This document shows, in pieces, positions 45,201 through 51,747 of a DNA stretch of 64,000 nt. Below the pieces are notes generated by a model that was not told the origin of the DNA, searched no databases, and saw only the letters and a list, made by a program, of their open reading frames with translations. Both the position numbers and the translations under genes were made by a program. Position 1 is the first letter of the stretch, and each line of letters opens with the position of its first letter. Source of the stretch: Pycnopodia helianthoides (taxonomy: Eukaryota; Echinodermata; Asteroidea; Forcipulatida; Asteriidae); assembly GCA_032158295.1 (NCBI GenBank), contig CM063258.1, forward strand, positions 5,536,583 through 5,600,582, read 5' to 3'.

Positions 45201-48132
45201 AGCATATTGCGCCACAGCACCTTGTAAACCATTACATGGTTATAAAACAGGCATGCAACTTTTCCTCGGATCAGCCGATTTCCTCTTTTTTTATTCTCAG
45301 TTTTACCATTCAAAATTTAAAAATACTGTACAAAATCATTGAAATTTTGTAGTTTCCTCTTTTTTGGTGAAGTTTCAGTTGCATGCCTGATAAATGATTA
45401 GGCCTCATACTTCAAAAACGTAGCTCCACATACCTGGCAGGAAAAAATATATATATCAGCGCTTAGAAACGCCTGTATTAGGCGCTATATAAATGTTATT
45501 ATTATTATTATATAGCAGGTTGTAAAGAGTTTAAAAAGTGCTGTGGTGCAATCTGCAGCCAATCACACCAGAAACATCAAGGCAAATCCCTTCTCTTAAC
45601 AGCTAGTGTATTGAGTTCCTTTAGGTGCTTTACACAACACAATGACATACGGCTTTACGTCCCATCCTAAAGATGTAGCAATTATGGTTAAAGGTATTGT
45701 ACACTTTTGGTAACAGCTCAAAATCAGTGTCCACATTTTGTGTGACTAAACATATGCATGAACAAACAAACCTGTGAAAGTTTGAGCTCAATTGGTCATC
45801 GAGGTCACGAGAAAATATTGAAAAGAGATCTGATGTGTTTTCTGTTTTTTCAAATTATCGCGCGCGATAATTACTATTCTTTTACTCGTTTCTCAGAAAC
45901 AATAGCATTTTAGGCAGAAATATTTTAAGGAACCCTTTCTACCATTACTTACTTTAAATCATGTAAGTTATGTGTGAATCTGTGAACATAATGTTTTTCG
46001 ATCTTACCAATAGTGTACAGGGCCTTTAAGTGTCTTGCTCAAGGACACAAGTGGCATGACTGGGACCCGAACCCAAATTCTGGCAACACCAGAGCTTGAA
46101 TCCGATGTACCAGACCAGACCACTACACTACTTTGAAAGCATTTTCATTGTTAATGAATTGAAGGCTACCTTATTATAAGATTGATTTCCTTTATAGGTA
46201 TTATACAGGATTGGTAAGGATACAAAACATCATTGTTTAAGTTTTGTCTGAAAGCTAACTGATTATGAAGTTCATACTAGTGCGATTTTTTTCTGTGAAA
46301 TATTTCCCTCTGAAATGAAGTCATATTCGAGAACCTAAAAACGCAACAGTTGATTTCGGTTGTTACAACCAAAATTAAGGACGATGTGTTTACATGCTGA
46401 AAATTGTGCATGGTTTTTCAATATTTTCTCCTGACTCACACCTACGATTAAACCCACATTTTCACAGGTTTGTTATTTCATGTATATGGTCGATCACACA
46501 AAACATGAACACTGTCTGTGACTATCAGCTCAACCAATCCTGTATGATACCTTTAATGTTTAAGAAGCATCACAACAAAGCATTTCTCTAATAATACACA
46601 CACTAATTTCTGTTGTTCTACAGGATGGGCCGAAAAACGAGGTTTCATGACGTCCAAAGCAGCCAGGCACGATGTCTACAGAGCGGCTAATAACTTACTA
46701 AGACTGGCCGTAGAGGGCAGGCTATGCATGTGCATGAGACCACCAAACTATACAAATCAGAAAGGTACATTAATAGGAAGACATTGTACATATAGATGAC
46801 TGACCCATAACCATGGGAACCAACTCTTGGACCTTAACACGTTGACTGCCGGTCATTATATTTGTAGGGCGTTTCCATTTGCCAAGTGCGATACGTATGC
46901 GCGCATAAGGTACTATACAAACAAACAAAAATTTACATGAACATTCTAAGGTCGATGTCCTCACCACTGCCAGGAAGCGAATGTGTTGCGTGCTCAGTGA
47001 TGCCAGTGTATTTAAATAACAATACAAAGCCCTTTCATTCTCTACGAGTATACTCGTAGTGGCAGAATCCGTCTAACCTGTTACTACCAATATACTCGTA
47101 GGCGGCAGTCAACGTGTTAAGGCCTGTTTTTCATGTGTTTTGTTGGTGTTTACTTTTGAGTTCATTTGTGCGACAGATAAAAAGTGAACTTTGTGTATTA
47201 TTAAAATAAATTGTGTTATTGAGCTTTTCATCACCAAAACAGAACTTGCGAGAGCTAAAAGTGGTCTCTCCGCTGGCCTAATGGCAGTTGAAGCATCTGA
47301 GTAACAGTCAAAACTCTGTCTAACTAGTCGGATTGCTTCTCATCACCACATGGAAACCAGCGATTGTTCTTATCTCTTGAAATTACAAGTCCCACACTGT
47401 GAATGAAACAGATGAGAATGTTGGAAGGAAATTTTTTGTTTTGTTAATCATGTTGCCTGTTACAAGGGGCATACTTACTCAGACAGTCAGAAGGGCTTGA
47501 AGAATGAAATAACTTTCCCAATGTCAAGGGAAATCGTTTTTTTCAAGTGCATATCTTTCCACTGCATCTAAACAGTGAATACCTAGGCTACCGAGAAGCT
47601 TCACCTCTTCCACTTTGAAAGTGCTCTCCTCTAGCCACTGTGGCCCTGGTTCGATGCCCCAGTAGGGCCATGTGAGATAAGTTGTGCGTTGGTTCTCGCC
47701 TGTGCCATGAGGGGTTTTCTCTGAGTGCTCGGTGGTCATAGAAAGGAGCCTTTACATGCATGTGGCTCTTCCACGTTGTAGCCGCGTCCTTCGCAATTCA
47801 GCTTCTCAGCTGTGAGTAAGGATCATTAGCCTCCCGAATTATATTTTTATGAAATTCTTAACTCCACAACTCTAGATAAATGGGAGGTTCACCCAGACAC
47901 CCTGGAGATTGCCAAGATCCAGGAGCAACACAAAGAGCTGAACCCGGAGGAGATTGACCAGTCAGAGTTCACCAGCTCACCAGGGGAGGACAGCGATGCG
48001 GACATAGAGAGCAACGAGGTGGAACGGGATACAGACACTAGGAGGAGACGACGAAAGAAGGCTAAGGAGGACGGAGAGGCGGAACGTCTCGTAGCAACCA
48101 GCAATAAATTTGCACTTCTAACGGCGGAGTGA
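15743..48132 (+). CDS. GNL1: GNL1, circularly permuted nucleolar-type GTPase
   Basis: Encodes guanine-nucleotide-binding protein-like 1, of the YlqF/YawG class whose members mostly act in ribosome assembly. Exons: 15743-15848, 16295-16454, 22629-22716, 36510-36707, 40474-40759, 41544-41633, 42520-42675, 43722-43900, 44308-44479, 46624-46764, 47876-48132. All acceptors end AG, all donors begin GT, and phases match at every junction, giving 1833 bases (610 residues; the human protein is about the same length). The N-terminus MPRKKPYSGKQKKKQ is very basic and nearly identical to the family. Motif order is permuted: G4 NKID (233-236), then G1 GHPNVGKS (362-369), then G3 DSPG (406-409). An acidic segment near residues 555-580 precedes a basic RRRRRKK run. 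Intact, with no stop or frameshift. The longest intron is 13.8 kb. Symbol and function are confident. Confidence 0.97.
16295..16454 (+). CDS. GNL1: GNL1 coding exon 2
   Basis: Acceptor CCACAG. Encodes the Ser/Glu-rich NSSEEEQGSGSDAEQ and then HDPNR, matching the family's 'YDPNRYRLHFE' junction once joined to exon 3. The donor is ACAG|GTATGA, phase 2. Confidence 0.94.
17321..17703 (-). mobile_element. TTAA element, family A, copy 2 (reverse)
   Basis: A complete copy in reverse orientation, TTAAAGGAACATTACAG to TGTAATGTTCCTTTAA. It pairs with the forward copy 196 bp to its right. Confidence 0.9.
17899..18296 (+). mobile_element. TTAA element, family A, copy 3
   Basis: A full-length forward copy; the left end has lost one A (TTAAGGAACATT). 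With copy 2 it forms an inverted pair about 1 kb across that could fold in RNA. Confidence 0.9.
19298..19639 (+). mobile_element. TTAA element, family B, defining copy
   Basis: About 340 bp, from TTAAAGGCCCTGTACATTATT to AAGTGTACAATACCTTAA. Inside: ATTATCGCGCGCGATAATTT (a short palindrome) and CCAATTGAGCTCAAACTTTC. The phrase CACTATTTTCTCGTGACC is shared with family A, so A and B are related. Other copies: 37311-37653, 45688-46029, 55504-55827; more distant ones at 46196-46556 and 61530-61910. Confidence 0.85.
22101..22286. mobile_element. Fold-back element, family E, defining copy
   Basis: Ends GGCCCAATTTCATAGAGCTG and CAGCTCTATGAAATTGGCC are inverted; the next bases, CTTAAGCA / TGCTTAAG, continue the palindrome. 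Middle: TAAGGTAACCAGCC and CATGTGACTGG. Other copies: 6271-6459, 32573-32783, 41279-41474, 41792-41984, 51559-51747, with decayed ones at 4515-4690 and 9190-9373. Confidence 0.8.
22409..22480 (+). repeat. tRNA-derived SINE head
   Basis: Reads GGCTCAGTGGTGTAGTGGTT (A-box-like) and GGGTTCGAAACCCACC (B-box with T-stem) about 45 bp later. It lacks a convincing cloverleaf and acceptor stem, so it is a SINE remnant and not a tRNA gene. Confidence 0.55.
22629..22716 (+). CDS. GNL1: GNL1 coding exon 3
   Basis: 88 bases after a CCAACAG acceptor. The first base completes Arg, then FHLHFEKDSKAEVEKRKK follows, aligning with the family helix. It ends GAG|GTAAGC in phase 0. It lies directly left of the LINE cluster. 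Confidence 0.93.
22745..23060 (+). mobile_element. LINE 3' end fragment
   Basis: One frame reads GDRSFSHAAPRLWNKLPALV then KSSVSLTQFLKK, the conserved end of CR1/Jockey-like ORF2 proteins ('RSFSxxAPxLWNxLPxxVR'), followed by a degenerate 3' part. It abuts a second, independent LINE fragment on its right. Confidence 0.75.
23061..24260 (+). mobile_element. 5'-truncated non-LTR retrotransposon, reverse transcriptase
   Basis: Begins inside the RT domain (SHKSPIRSGVRQG), shifts one frame at an extra A near 23145, then continues SVLGPTLFLIFTKDIAENL and the catalytic box ISYADDCTLF. The thumb and C-terminal region (ILGVTLDAKLSW, FIRPNLEYCSPVWG, SCARLWNSLPASA) run on to a stop at 24062-24064. A single in-frame TAG (23561-23563) also breaks it. 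The 3' end is a (TTA)n tract at about 24214-24260. CR1/Jockey-like by the YADD box and layout; dead. No endonuclease or ORF1 is present. Confidence 0.88.
24262..24490. repeat. SINE-like repeat, copy 1 of a pair
   Basis: Shares TTTCTCTCATACAAACATTA, TCTGTGGTTAGCTTGGTGGG and ATTCAAACCCCAAACCTTGT with 26370-26590 at high identity. The last phrase is a B box on the minus strand, so it is probably a tRNA-derived SINE in reverse orientation. Confidence 0.65.
24894..25271 (+). mobile_element. TTAA element, family A, copy 4
   Basis: Forward copy; the left end reads TTAAAGGCACATTACAG (one change), with several small internal deletions. Intact TTAA flanks. Confidence 0.9.
25290..25660. repeat. Degenerate short repeat block
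   Basis: The phrase GCCCAAATCCTTCAAAATCC and variants recur about ten times at irregular 25-50 bp spacing. It begins right at the edge of a family A element. No function is apparent. Confidence 0.65.
25800..26005 (-). repeat. SINE-like repeat, reverse
   Basis: The minus strand holds a tRNA-like B box (from GGGATTCGAACTACGTTCTT) and a body phrase matching CTCAAGGACACAAGCTTCC, like other SINE tails in the window (GTGTCCTTGAGCAAG type). Ends not defined. Confidence 0.45.
26370..26590. repeat. SINE-like repeat, copy 2 of a pair
   Basis: Same sequence and orientation as 24262-24490, differing by small insertions (for example ACATCTACAACGTATTG). See that entry. Confidence 0.65.
27094..27486 (-). 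mobile_element. TTAA element, family A, copy 5 (reverse)
   Basis: Complete reverse copy with TTAA on both sides; the left end is TTAAAGGAACATTACAGAAC. Confidence 0.92.
28033..28178. mobile_element. Element with family F ends but a different centre
   Basis: Ends GGGGTCGATTTCACAAAGC and CTTTGTGAAATCGAGCCC are inverted as in family F, but the inside (GTAAGATGAGTTATCAGTAT...) lacks the ACTAGTCC palindrome. A sister family sharing only its termini. Confidence 0.6.
29112..29488. mobile_element. Near-perfect 377-bp fold-back element on TTAA
   Basis: Begins TTAAAGGTACACGTTGCCTT and ends AAGGCAACGTGTACCTTTAA. The two halves are inverted copies along almost their whole length, meeting at GGCCATTTTGTGG / TTTTAAAATGGCC near 29290-29310. 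TTAA flanks. The arms could form a hairpin of about 180 bp if transcribed as part of the GNL1 pre-mRNA. Confidence 0.85.
30853..31230 (+). mobile_element. TTAA element, family A, copy 6
   Basis: Forward copy with short internal losses near 30880 and 31090; terminal repeats and TTAA flanks are intact. Confidence 0.92.
31727..31957 (+). mobile_element. TTAA element, family C
   Basis: Forward full-length copy, TTAACCCTCTTGCTGTCTG to GGAGGGTTAA; close to the 12139 copy. Confidence 0.85.
32573..32783. mobile_element. Fold-back element, family E
   Basis: Starts GGGCCCAATTTCATAGAGC and ends GCTCTATGAAATTGGGCCC. The arms also carry GAATTTCTTCCTTGATAAA and its inverse, making this the most symmetrical member. 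Confidence 0.75.
32944..33366 (+). mobile_element. tRNA-derived SINE, family S1
   Basis: The head TGTCATGGCCGAGCGGTCAA (A box, type II tRNA-like) is followed about 55 bp on by GGGTTCGAGTCCCGGTC (B box). The body ends in a LINE-like tail with GAAGCGCTATACATG and AT-rich repeats. Related copies are at 44948-45511 (forward), about 40855-41150 and 45525-46137 (reverse, body only or interrupted). The head resembles Leu/Ser tRNAs, but it is a retroposon. Confidence 0.8.
34182..34575 (-). mobile_element. TTAA element, family A, copy 7 (reverse)
   Basis: Complete reverse copy; the right end has TGTCCCTTTAA in place of TGTTCCTTTAA. Confidence 0.92.
34700..35220. mobile_element. Composite fold-back element, copy 2
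   Basis: The left part (34700-34864) is a palindrome with GGAACTAGTTTGTCAACTTCC arms and AAATATAACATGGTTT-type ends. The right part (34864-35220) has inverted ends TTACTATACCTCATACATATT / AATATGTATGAGGTATAGTAA and an inner hairpin at 35038-35096. Same two parts, opposite orientation, as 3411-3738. Confidence 0.65.
35038..35096. repeat. Perfect 27-bp-arm hairpin
   Basis: The arms run GCGCATGACAAGTAGACTGT then CGCCCGG, with a 5-bp GCTGT loop and the exact inverse after it. GC-rich and very stable if single-stranded. It lies inside the composite fold-back element. Confidence 0.85.
35219..35470 (-). repeat. tRNA-derived SINE, family S4, reverse
   Basis: On the minus strand a tRNA-like head begins ACTCGGTGGCCTAGCGGTTA and closes GGGTTCGAATTCCACCGAGT, so even the 7-bp acceptor stem (ACTCGGT/ACCGAGT) pairs. 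The anticodon arm does not form a normal 7-base loop, so a working tRNA is unlikely. The body phrase with GGTGCTGATGTGTGAATAAG and GCACTTCATACTCGGTGCT recurs at 39243-39445, 44134-44255 and 53595-53715. Confidence 0.65.
35873..36195. mobile_element. Fold-back element with internal tandem duplication
   Basis: Outer ends TATAGACCCATTGCACAA and TTGTGCAATGGGTCTATA are exact inverses. Inside, a 106-bp segment containing GTACACGTGTTTACGTACCA and CACCCAAAATGGCGGACAG is present twice in tandem (from about 35968 and 36074), with an inverted partial copy on the left side. Confidence 0.8.
36510..36707 (+). CDS. GNL1: GNL1 coding exon 4
   Basis: 66 codons, phase 0 at both ends. Contains VNLEDIYQPGSVLDMPKRP and LSFFEINLE, family-conserved segments before the GTPase core. 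A family A miniature element sits 130 bp past its donor. Confidence 0.95.
36837..37230 (+). mobile_element. TTAA element, family A, copy 8
   Basis: Forward copy, very close to the 59112 copy. It lies 130 bp after a GNL1 donor site. Confidence 0.92.
37311..37653 (+). mobile_element. TTAA element, family B
   Basis: Forward copy, TTAAAGGCCCTGTACACTAT to GTACAATACCTTTAA, including the ATTATCGCGCGCGATAATTT palindrome. Only 80 bp from a family A copy. Confidence 0.88.
38988..39125. repeat. Palindromic repeat with AGTGGCC arms
   Basis: GTTAGTGGCCTGACATTTCC is mirrored by AAACGTTAGGCCACTAAC, with GCAGAGTCTTTCTC / GAGAAAGACTCTGC inside. Same family as 12034-12128. Confidence 0.65.
39243..39445 (-). 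repeat. SINE S4 copy, reverse
   Basis: Carries ACTCGGTGGGATTTGAACCC and GCTAGACCACTGAG (reverse tRNA-like head), then a CATCGGTGAAAGG body phrase. The head is more decayed than at 35219. Confidence 0.55.
40474..40759 (+). CDS. GNL1: GNL1 coding exon 5, G4 (NKID) motif
   Basis: Encodes TWRQIWRVLEMSDIILLITD, then DIRHPAVHFSPALYDY, the guanine-specifying LVLNKIDLAPPS and the G5-like VVCFTSFPRE. Base composition is more GC-rich than the flanking introns. Phase 1 exit. The long open frames on the other strand and in the +2 frame here are shadows. Confidence 0.96.
40855..41150 (-). repeat. SINE S1 body, reverse, headless
   Basis: The reverse complement matches the S1 body at 45080-45240 and 45410-45440 (GGGACGTAAAGCCG, GGGGTTCGCCCCGGTGTTCC, GCAGCATATTGCGCCACA). 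The tRNA-like head is missing. Confidence 0.65.
41279..41474. mobile_element. Fold-back element, family E
   Basis: Starts GGGCCCAATTTCATATAGC and ends TTTATGAAATTGGGTCC. It ends 70 bp before GNL1 exon 6. Confidence 0.7.
41544..41633 (+). CDS. GNL1: GNL1 coding exon 6
   Basis: 90 bases encoding VLHRRRRRGAYTAVGPMQLL then KACETICQGK, equivalent to the human 'SRRRGRG...LLRACEAI' segment. Phase 1 in and out. Confidence 0.92.
41792..41984. mobile_element. Fold-back element, family E
   Basis: Starts GGCCCAATTTCATAGAGCTG and ends CAGCTCTATGAAATCGGGCC. Lies between GNL1 exons 6 and 7. Confidence 0.75.
42108..42337 (+). mobile_element. TTAA element, family C
   Basis: Full-length forward copy, TTAACCCTCTTGCTGCCTG to GGAGGGTTAA, in GNL1 intron 6. 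Confidence 0.85.
42520..42675 (+). CDS. GNL1: GNL1 coding exon 7
   Basis: Acceptor CATCAG. Encodes VDLSSWREKIEAE, an acidic linker, and VLTIGCV just before the P-loop. The split Gly codon is completed in exon 8. Confidence 0.93.
43383..43480 (+). repeat. tRNA-derived SINE head, family S3
   Basis: Contains CTTGGGTGGTTAGTGTGTAA and ATGGTTCGATTCCCGGC, an A/B box pair, then GTTGTGCGTTGGTTG, a phrase repeated near 47690. A SINE, not a tRNA gene. Confidence 0.5.
43722..43900 (+). CDS. GNL1: GNL1 coding exon 8, P-loop and G3
   Basis: The most conserved exon: GHPNVGKSSLMNGLCGKK (G1), SRTPGHTKHFQT (switch region) and KLCDSPGLVFPS (G3 DSPG). Phase 0 exit at CAG|GTTGGT. Confidence 0.97.
44308..44479 (+). 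CDS. GNL1: GNL1 coding exon 9
   Basis: Encodes ILSGMFPIAQVQEPYTAVGY and a variable loop, ending EEWSAWDICEG across the junction. Family counterpart: 'GIYPIAQIQEPYTAVGYLA...WDICEAWA'. Confidence 0.95.
44594..44823 (-). mobile_element. TTAA element, family C (reverse)
   Basis: Full-length reverse copy, TTAACCCTCCTACTGTCAG to CAAGAGGGTTAA. Confidence 0.85.
44948..45511 (+). mobile_element. tRNA-derived SINE S1 with a nested fold-back insertion
   Basis: Head: TCGTTGCCGAGCGGATAAGA and GGGTTCGAGTCCCGGTCG. Body: GTCCTTCAGCAAGACACTTA, which still holds an unoccupied TTAA, and GGATGGGACGTAAAGCCG. The tail ends GGCGCTATATAAATG with an (ATT)n run. A fold-back segment at about 45246-45393 (ACAGGCATGCAAC...GTTGCATGCCTG) interrupts the body. 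The GCAAGACACTTAACC phrase resembles the conserved 3' region of L2/MIR-type retroposons (inference). Confidence 0.75.
45246..45393. repeat. Fold-back insertion inside SINE S1
   Basis: Ends AACAGGCATGCAACTTTTCC and TTCAGTTGCATGCCTGATAA are inverted; a TTCCTCTTTTTT phrase occurs twice inside. The SINE body resumes on both sides. Confidence 0.55.
45525..46137 (-). repeat. SINE S1, reverse, split by a family B element
   Basis: The reverse S1 body (TTTACGTCCCATCC...) runs up to 45687 and resumes at 46026 with GTGTCTTGCTCAAGGACACA and a decayed tRNA-like head. The break is a TTAA in the SINE sequence. Confidence 0.75.
45688..46029 (-). mobile_element. TTAA element, family B (reverse), inserted in SINE
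   Basis: TTAAAGGTATTGTACACTTT to GTGTACAGGGCCTTTAA. It sits exactly at the TTAA of the SINE phrase that reads AATGGTTAAGTGTCTTGC (reverse strand of 45056-45085), so the target duplication is TTAA. Confidence 0.9.
46196..46556 (+). mobile_element. Distant family B relative
   Basis: Ends TAGGTATTATACAGGATTGG and CCAATCCTGTATGATACCTTTA are inverted. The middle has TTTTCAATATTTTCTCCTGAC and TTTTCACAGGTTTGTTATTT in the same order as family B. It ends about 70 bp before GNL1 exon 10. Confidence 0.65.
46624..46764 (+). CDS. GNL1: GNL1 coding exon 10
   Basis: Encodes WAEKRGFMTSKAARHDVY then RAANNLLRLAVEGRL and a Cys/Met-rich CMCMRPP, matching the helical C-terminal part of the GTPase module. Phase 1 in and out. 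Confidence 0.94.
46834..47120. mobile_element. TTAA element, family D, copy 2
   Basis: TTAACACGTTGACTGCCGG to CAACGTGTTAA, with the same inner phrases as 3912-4193 (TACGAGTATACTCGTAGTGG and CTCACCACTGCCAGGAAGCG). Confidence 0.75.
47615..47790 (+). repeat. SINE family S3 copy
   Basis: Contains CTGGTTCGATGCCCCAGTAG (B-box-like), GTTGTGCGTTGGTTCTCGCC and GGGTTTTCTCTGAGTGCTC. It shares its head with 43383-43480. Confidence 0.5.
47876..48132 (+). CDS. GNL1: GNL1 last coding exon
   Basis: Encodes WEVHPDTLEIAKIQEQHKE, an acidic segment, a RRRRRKKAK basic run and SNKFALLTAE, then TGA at 48130-48132. The tail resembles the acidic end of human GNL1, with closing 'NPYALLGE'-like residues. Confidence 0.92.
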
Positions 48133-48721
48133 TGATGTAAGAAGGGGGGTTACCCCCTATCGGAGAAGAACATGATTAAAAGAGCTTGGTTCAAGAGCAA
48201 ACAGGTATCTTTTTATTGAGAATCTTTCATGAGAAGACTGGGTGCCAGATTCACCCTGTCAGCATCGGATGGCTCCATCATTGTTTGGTAAGGTGCTAGT
48301 CAGACGCAGGGCTCTGGAAACATAGACACTAGTGAGGGACAGCTGTGAGACGTCATTTAAGATGGAGGTGGTGCTGCTCACAAAAGCGCATACTTAAAGC
48401 TCGAGGGGCATGTGGGACAGGGCACCAGGCTATTGCCCTGTCTGCACATTTCTTTTACATTGATGAAGTCATGCTGCCTGCTGTAGTAACATTTCATTGT
48501 ATGGAACCAGTCAAATTACTGATAAGTACTAAACAACACCAGTTTGCACTGAACTTGTAGTTTGGATACAAATCCGTGATTTGACATTGTGACTAACTGC
48601 ACTTACTAACAACCTACAGAACTGATCTTGCAGCACGAGAACAACATTGGTAATTGTCAAAGACCAGTATCCACACTTTATCTGAACCAACACATCCATG
48701 AAGTAACAAACCTGTGAAAGT

Positions 48722-49093
48722 TTAAATGGAACATTACAAAATTGGTTTTTGCTAACAAGTTGCTGGCAGTGTAAGCACTTTATGTAATCACCTAATTACA
48801 CTGTATAATAAACTCGACGCCATCTGGGTCACAGAGAAAATAGTGCAAAAACGATTACACATTTGCATGAAATCATATAGATTCAACAAATGAATAAAAC
48901 GCTCACTGAGCGATAAACTCCAATCGGAAAATTAGTTTATTCATTTCTCATCAAATATGGCATTTCAGACAGAAATATTTCAGGGATGTTTTCTACTATC
49001 ATCATCATTAGACCGAGTAAGTTTTATGTAAATCTGTGATCAAAAGTTTTTTTCACAAGTTTTTTTCTTACCAATTCTGTAATGTTCCTTTAA
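48722..49093 (-). mobile_element. TTAA element, family A, copy 9 (reverse)
   Basis: The most diverged copy: left end TTAAATGGAACATTACAAAA, internal deletions near 48790-48830. TTAA flanks remain. Confidence 0.88.
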
Positions 49094-49357
49094 TTTGAAT
49101 CTGTCATTGGAGTCGCGACATCAGAACTAATTGTTTTAACTCATTTCTCAAAACTATAGCAGTTCACTCAAAAATATTTTCAAGAAAAAGTTTTCCACCA
49201 TGACCATCTATATACCATGTAAGTTATGATCAAATTTGTGAACCTTTATATTTCTAATCTTACCAATGTTTGTGCACACCCTTTGAAAGAATGGAAGTTG
49301 GAGGCATATAAATAATGCAACAATGTTTGTACACGTCTAAACAATATGCGCTTAACA

Positions 49358-49561
49358 TTAACCCTCCTACTGTCTGACCAATTAATATCAACCACTGCGG
49401 TTTTGAATGAAAGATACACCATGCCAATCTGCAATATGGTACCATGTGATGAACACATCAACGGAGTATTCAGTTTGTTTTGTGCACAGTTTTTCACGCA
49501 CAACCCGTGCAGTTGAGTTAATTGATGGTCAAGTCACTGGAAGTTTTTACCAGAGGGTTAA
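49358..49561 (+). mobile_element. TTAA element, family C, diverged
   Basis: TTAACCCTCCTACTGTCTG to CCAGAGGGTTAA; about a quarter of internal positions differ from the other copies, so it is an older insertion. Confidence 0.75.
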
Positions 49562-49612
49562 AACAATTTAAAGAGAACTTGCATTTATAACTTACATTAT
49601 TTTCATAAAGAC

Positions 49613-49816
49613 CTTATGCACATGTTTACAAGTCCATTGCATAACCTTGTGCACATGACATCATTTGAGTAGGGCGCCCTCGGCTAGAGGTAAAAAGAAG
49701 ATTGCTCATTGGCTCATTCTCTGTGCTGCGCTACAAGATGTGTGTTTTGCCGTTGTTTTGTCATCGTTTTACCTCTAAGATGGCAGCGCGATGATGTCAT
49801 TGCATAAGGTCTATGA
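49613..49816. repeat. Family G element, inverted and interrupted
   Basis: Contains GACCTTATGCACATG at the left, TGCATAAGGTCTATGACC at the right, and ACCTCTAAGATGGCAGCGCG (the inverse of the family phrase at 13255-13275). Confidence 0.6.
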
Positions 49817-50974
49817 CCTTTTAGACCTTTGAAAAGTGTGATTTATTTATAAATAAAATGTCTTGGGAGAGAAAATTCACAGTATTTCTTGTGTTTTTCT
49901 CTCATTTCCCTCACATTTCAGCAGTCTCAACCGCCACTGTGATTCAGAAAAACATTTGTGTGATGCTGTAAATTGGATGTATTTCCATTGATGTATTCTA
50001 CCCCGAAAGTATCAATTTTACCAATATGCTAATTAGGCAAGATGGAGAATTGCTACACAGGAATTCTGTGTTGGTAACAACAAAATATTGGTGTACACTT
50101 TTATACAGTGGAAGCCCAAAAAGTCACATATTTGTGATGATAAACAATTGCTTGCCACTCATTTCATAGTATCTATATTTATACGATGGTTATTTTCCCC
50201 GATGTTAAGACAAGTTAGAAGAAACAAAGCAATATACCCGTATGATGCTGGGAATTTCTCAAAGGAGTTTGAACTCTATTCTTAAAAAAAGTTTAAGATA
50301 CTTTTCCTTTTCAATTCTATAACATGTATGATGGAAAGTGAAAGATAGTAACTCTAATAATGCACAAGCAAAGGTCGTCTTGAGGTCACACCATATTTTG
50401 CGAAGATATTTTTGCGGAGAGGGCGGGCGGCAATAGATTATGTCTCCTTTTTGTTATGGTTTATAGAAAGCGAAGATGAGTGTGGAGTGCTTAAATTATT
50501 AAAATAGAAATGGAGATTTTGTTATCTTGAATTTGTGTCCGCAGGGCTCCTCGTTTGATTCTTTCAAACAATAGGAGGTCAGTATTTTATATTGGGCTTT
50601 AAAACACTATTGCTATCGTATACTCTCCTGCCCAATTGGCTCTTGTCTCAAAATTTCACAGTACACAAGCCATGGGGGGTTTCTACATTTATACCAGCTG
50701 CACAAACAGTAGAAACCCATGCACACAATGCCAGCCTGAAGGGGTATGGCACTTTGTGGCACTCTGTGGTACCAGTGTAGAGGAAATGTTTTTATGGGTA
50801 AACATTGCATTCATTACATCAATTAAATTGTTTGCAGTACTCGCTGCTTATTACAAGATTGGAGATGGCCTCTCGTTAATTAATGGGCACGCTCGGTGTT
50901 CCAGTGGTAAAGACATCGAATCCTTCCAAGGTACCTTGTGGGTTGTTTTCCCCCCTTGTATGACTCATGAAGCA

Positions 50975-51331
50975 CTGGGTATACAGTGCTTAGCACTGGG
51001 TATACAGTGCTTAGCACTGGGTATACAGTGCTTAGCACTGGGTATACAGTGCTTAGCACTGGGTATACAGTGCTTAGCACTGGGTATACAGTGCTTAGCA
51101 CTTGGTATGCAGTGCTTAGCACTTGGTATGCAGTGCTTAGCACTGGTAGCAGTGCTAGCACTGGGTATGCAGTGCTTAGCACTGGGTATGCAGTGCTTAG
51201 CACTGGGTATACAGTGCTTAGCACTGGTATACAGTGCTTAGCACTGGGTATACAGTGCTTAGCACTGGGTATACAGTGCTTAGCACTGGGTATACAGTGC
51301 TTAGCACTGGGTATACAGTGCTTAGCACATA
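50975..51331. repeat. Tandem array, 21-bp palindromic unit, about 17 copies
   Basis: The unit TAGCACTGGGTATACAGTGC+T contains AGCACTG...CAGTGCT, so every unit is an imperfect palindrome. About 17 copies over 357 bp, a few with 1-2 bp losses (near 51140 and 51229). The period is divisible by three, so the three frames encode simple heptads (for example LALGIQC). The array runs straight into CATGTAAGGGTAAAACCAAA, a SINE S4 body phrase also seen at 53650. Confidence 0.9.
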
Positions 51332-51558
51332 TCCATGTAAGGGTAAAACCAAACTAATATTATATTAATTGAATTTTAATTTGCAAAAAGTGCTTGCTTT
51401 GATTGCATGCAGTTTTAAGCTGAGAAAATAAAATACAAGGCTGCATTCTTCTGAAGTAAAAAAACTGGAAGAGCTTTTAAAAAGATTTCTAGAAGTGGTA
51501 CATTGCTAAGATACATGTAGTATCTTTGATGTCATTTCATTTACTAGTAAATATGCTA

Positions 51559-51747
51559 GGCCCAATTTTATAGAAGCTGCTTAAGCAGAAAATGGTGCTT
51601 AACAATTTTCGGCTAAGCAAATGATGAGCAGGATACCAGTCAAAGATGGTACATGTGAAGTGTTATTTTGGCTGGTAGCCTTATTCTGGTAAGCATAATT
51701 TTGTAGTGGGGGCTACTTTTGTGCTTAAACAGCTTGATGAAATAGAC
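51559..51747. mobile_element. Fold-back element, family E
   Basis: GGCCCAATTTTATAGAAGCT at the left; the right end is eroded (CAGCTTGATGAAATAGAC). Confidence 0.65.

Noticed and set aside
50636..51357. 201- and 123-codon open frames rich in Leu/Gly/Cys
   Set aside because: Products of the 21-bp array; heptad repeats without flanking gene signals.
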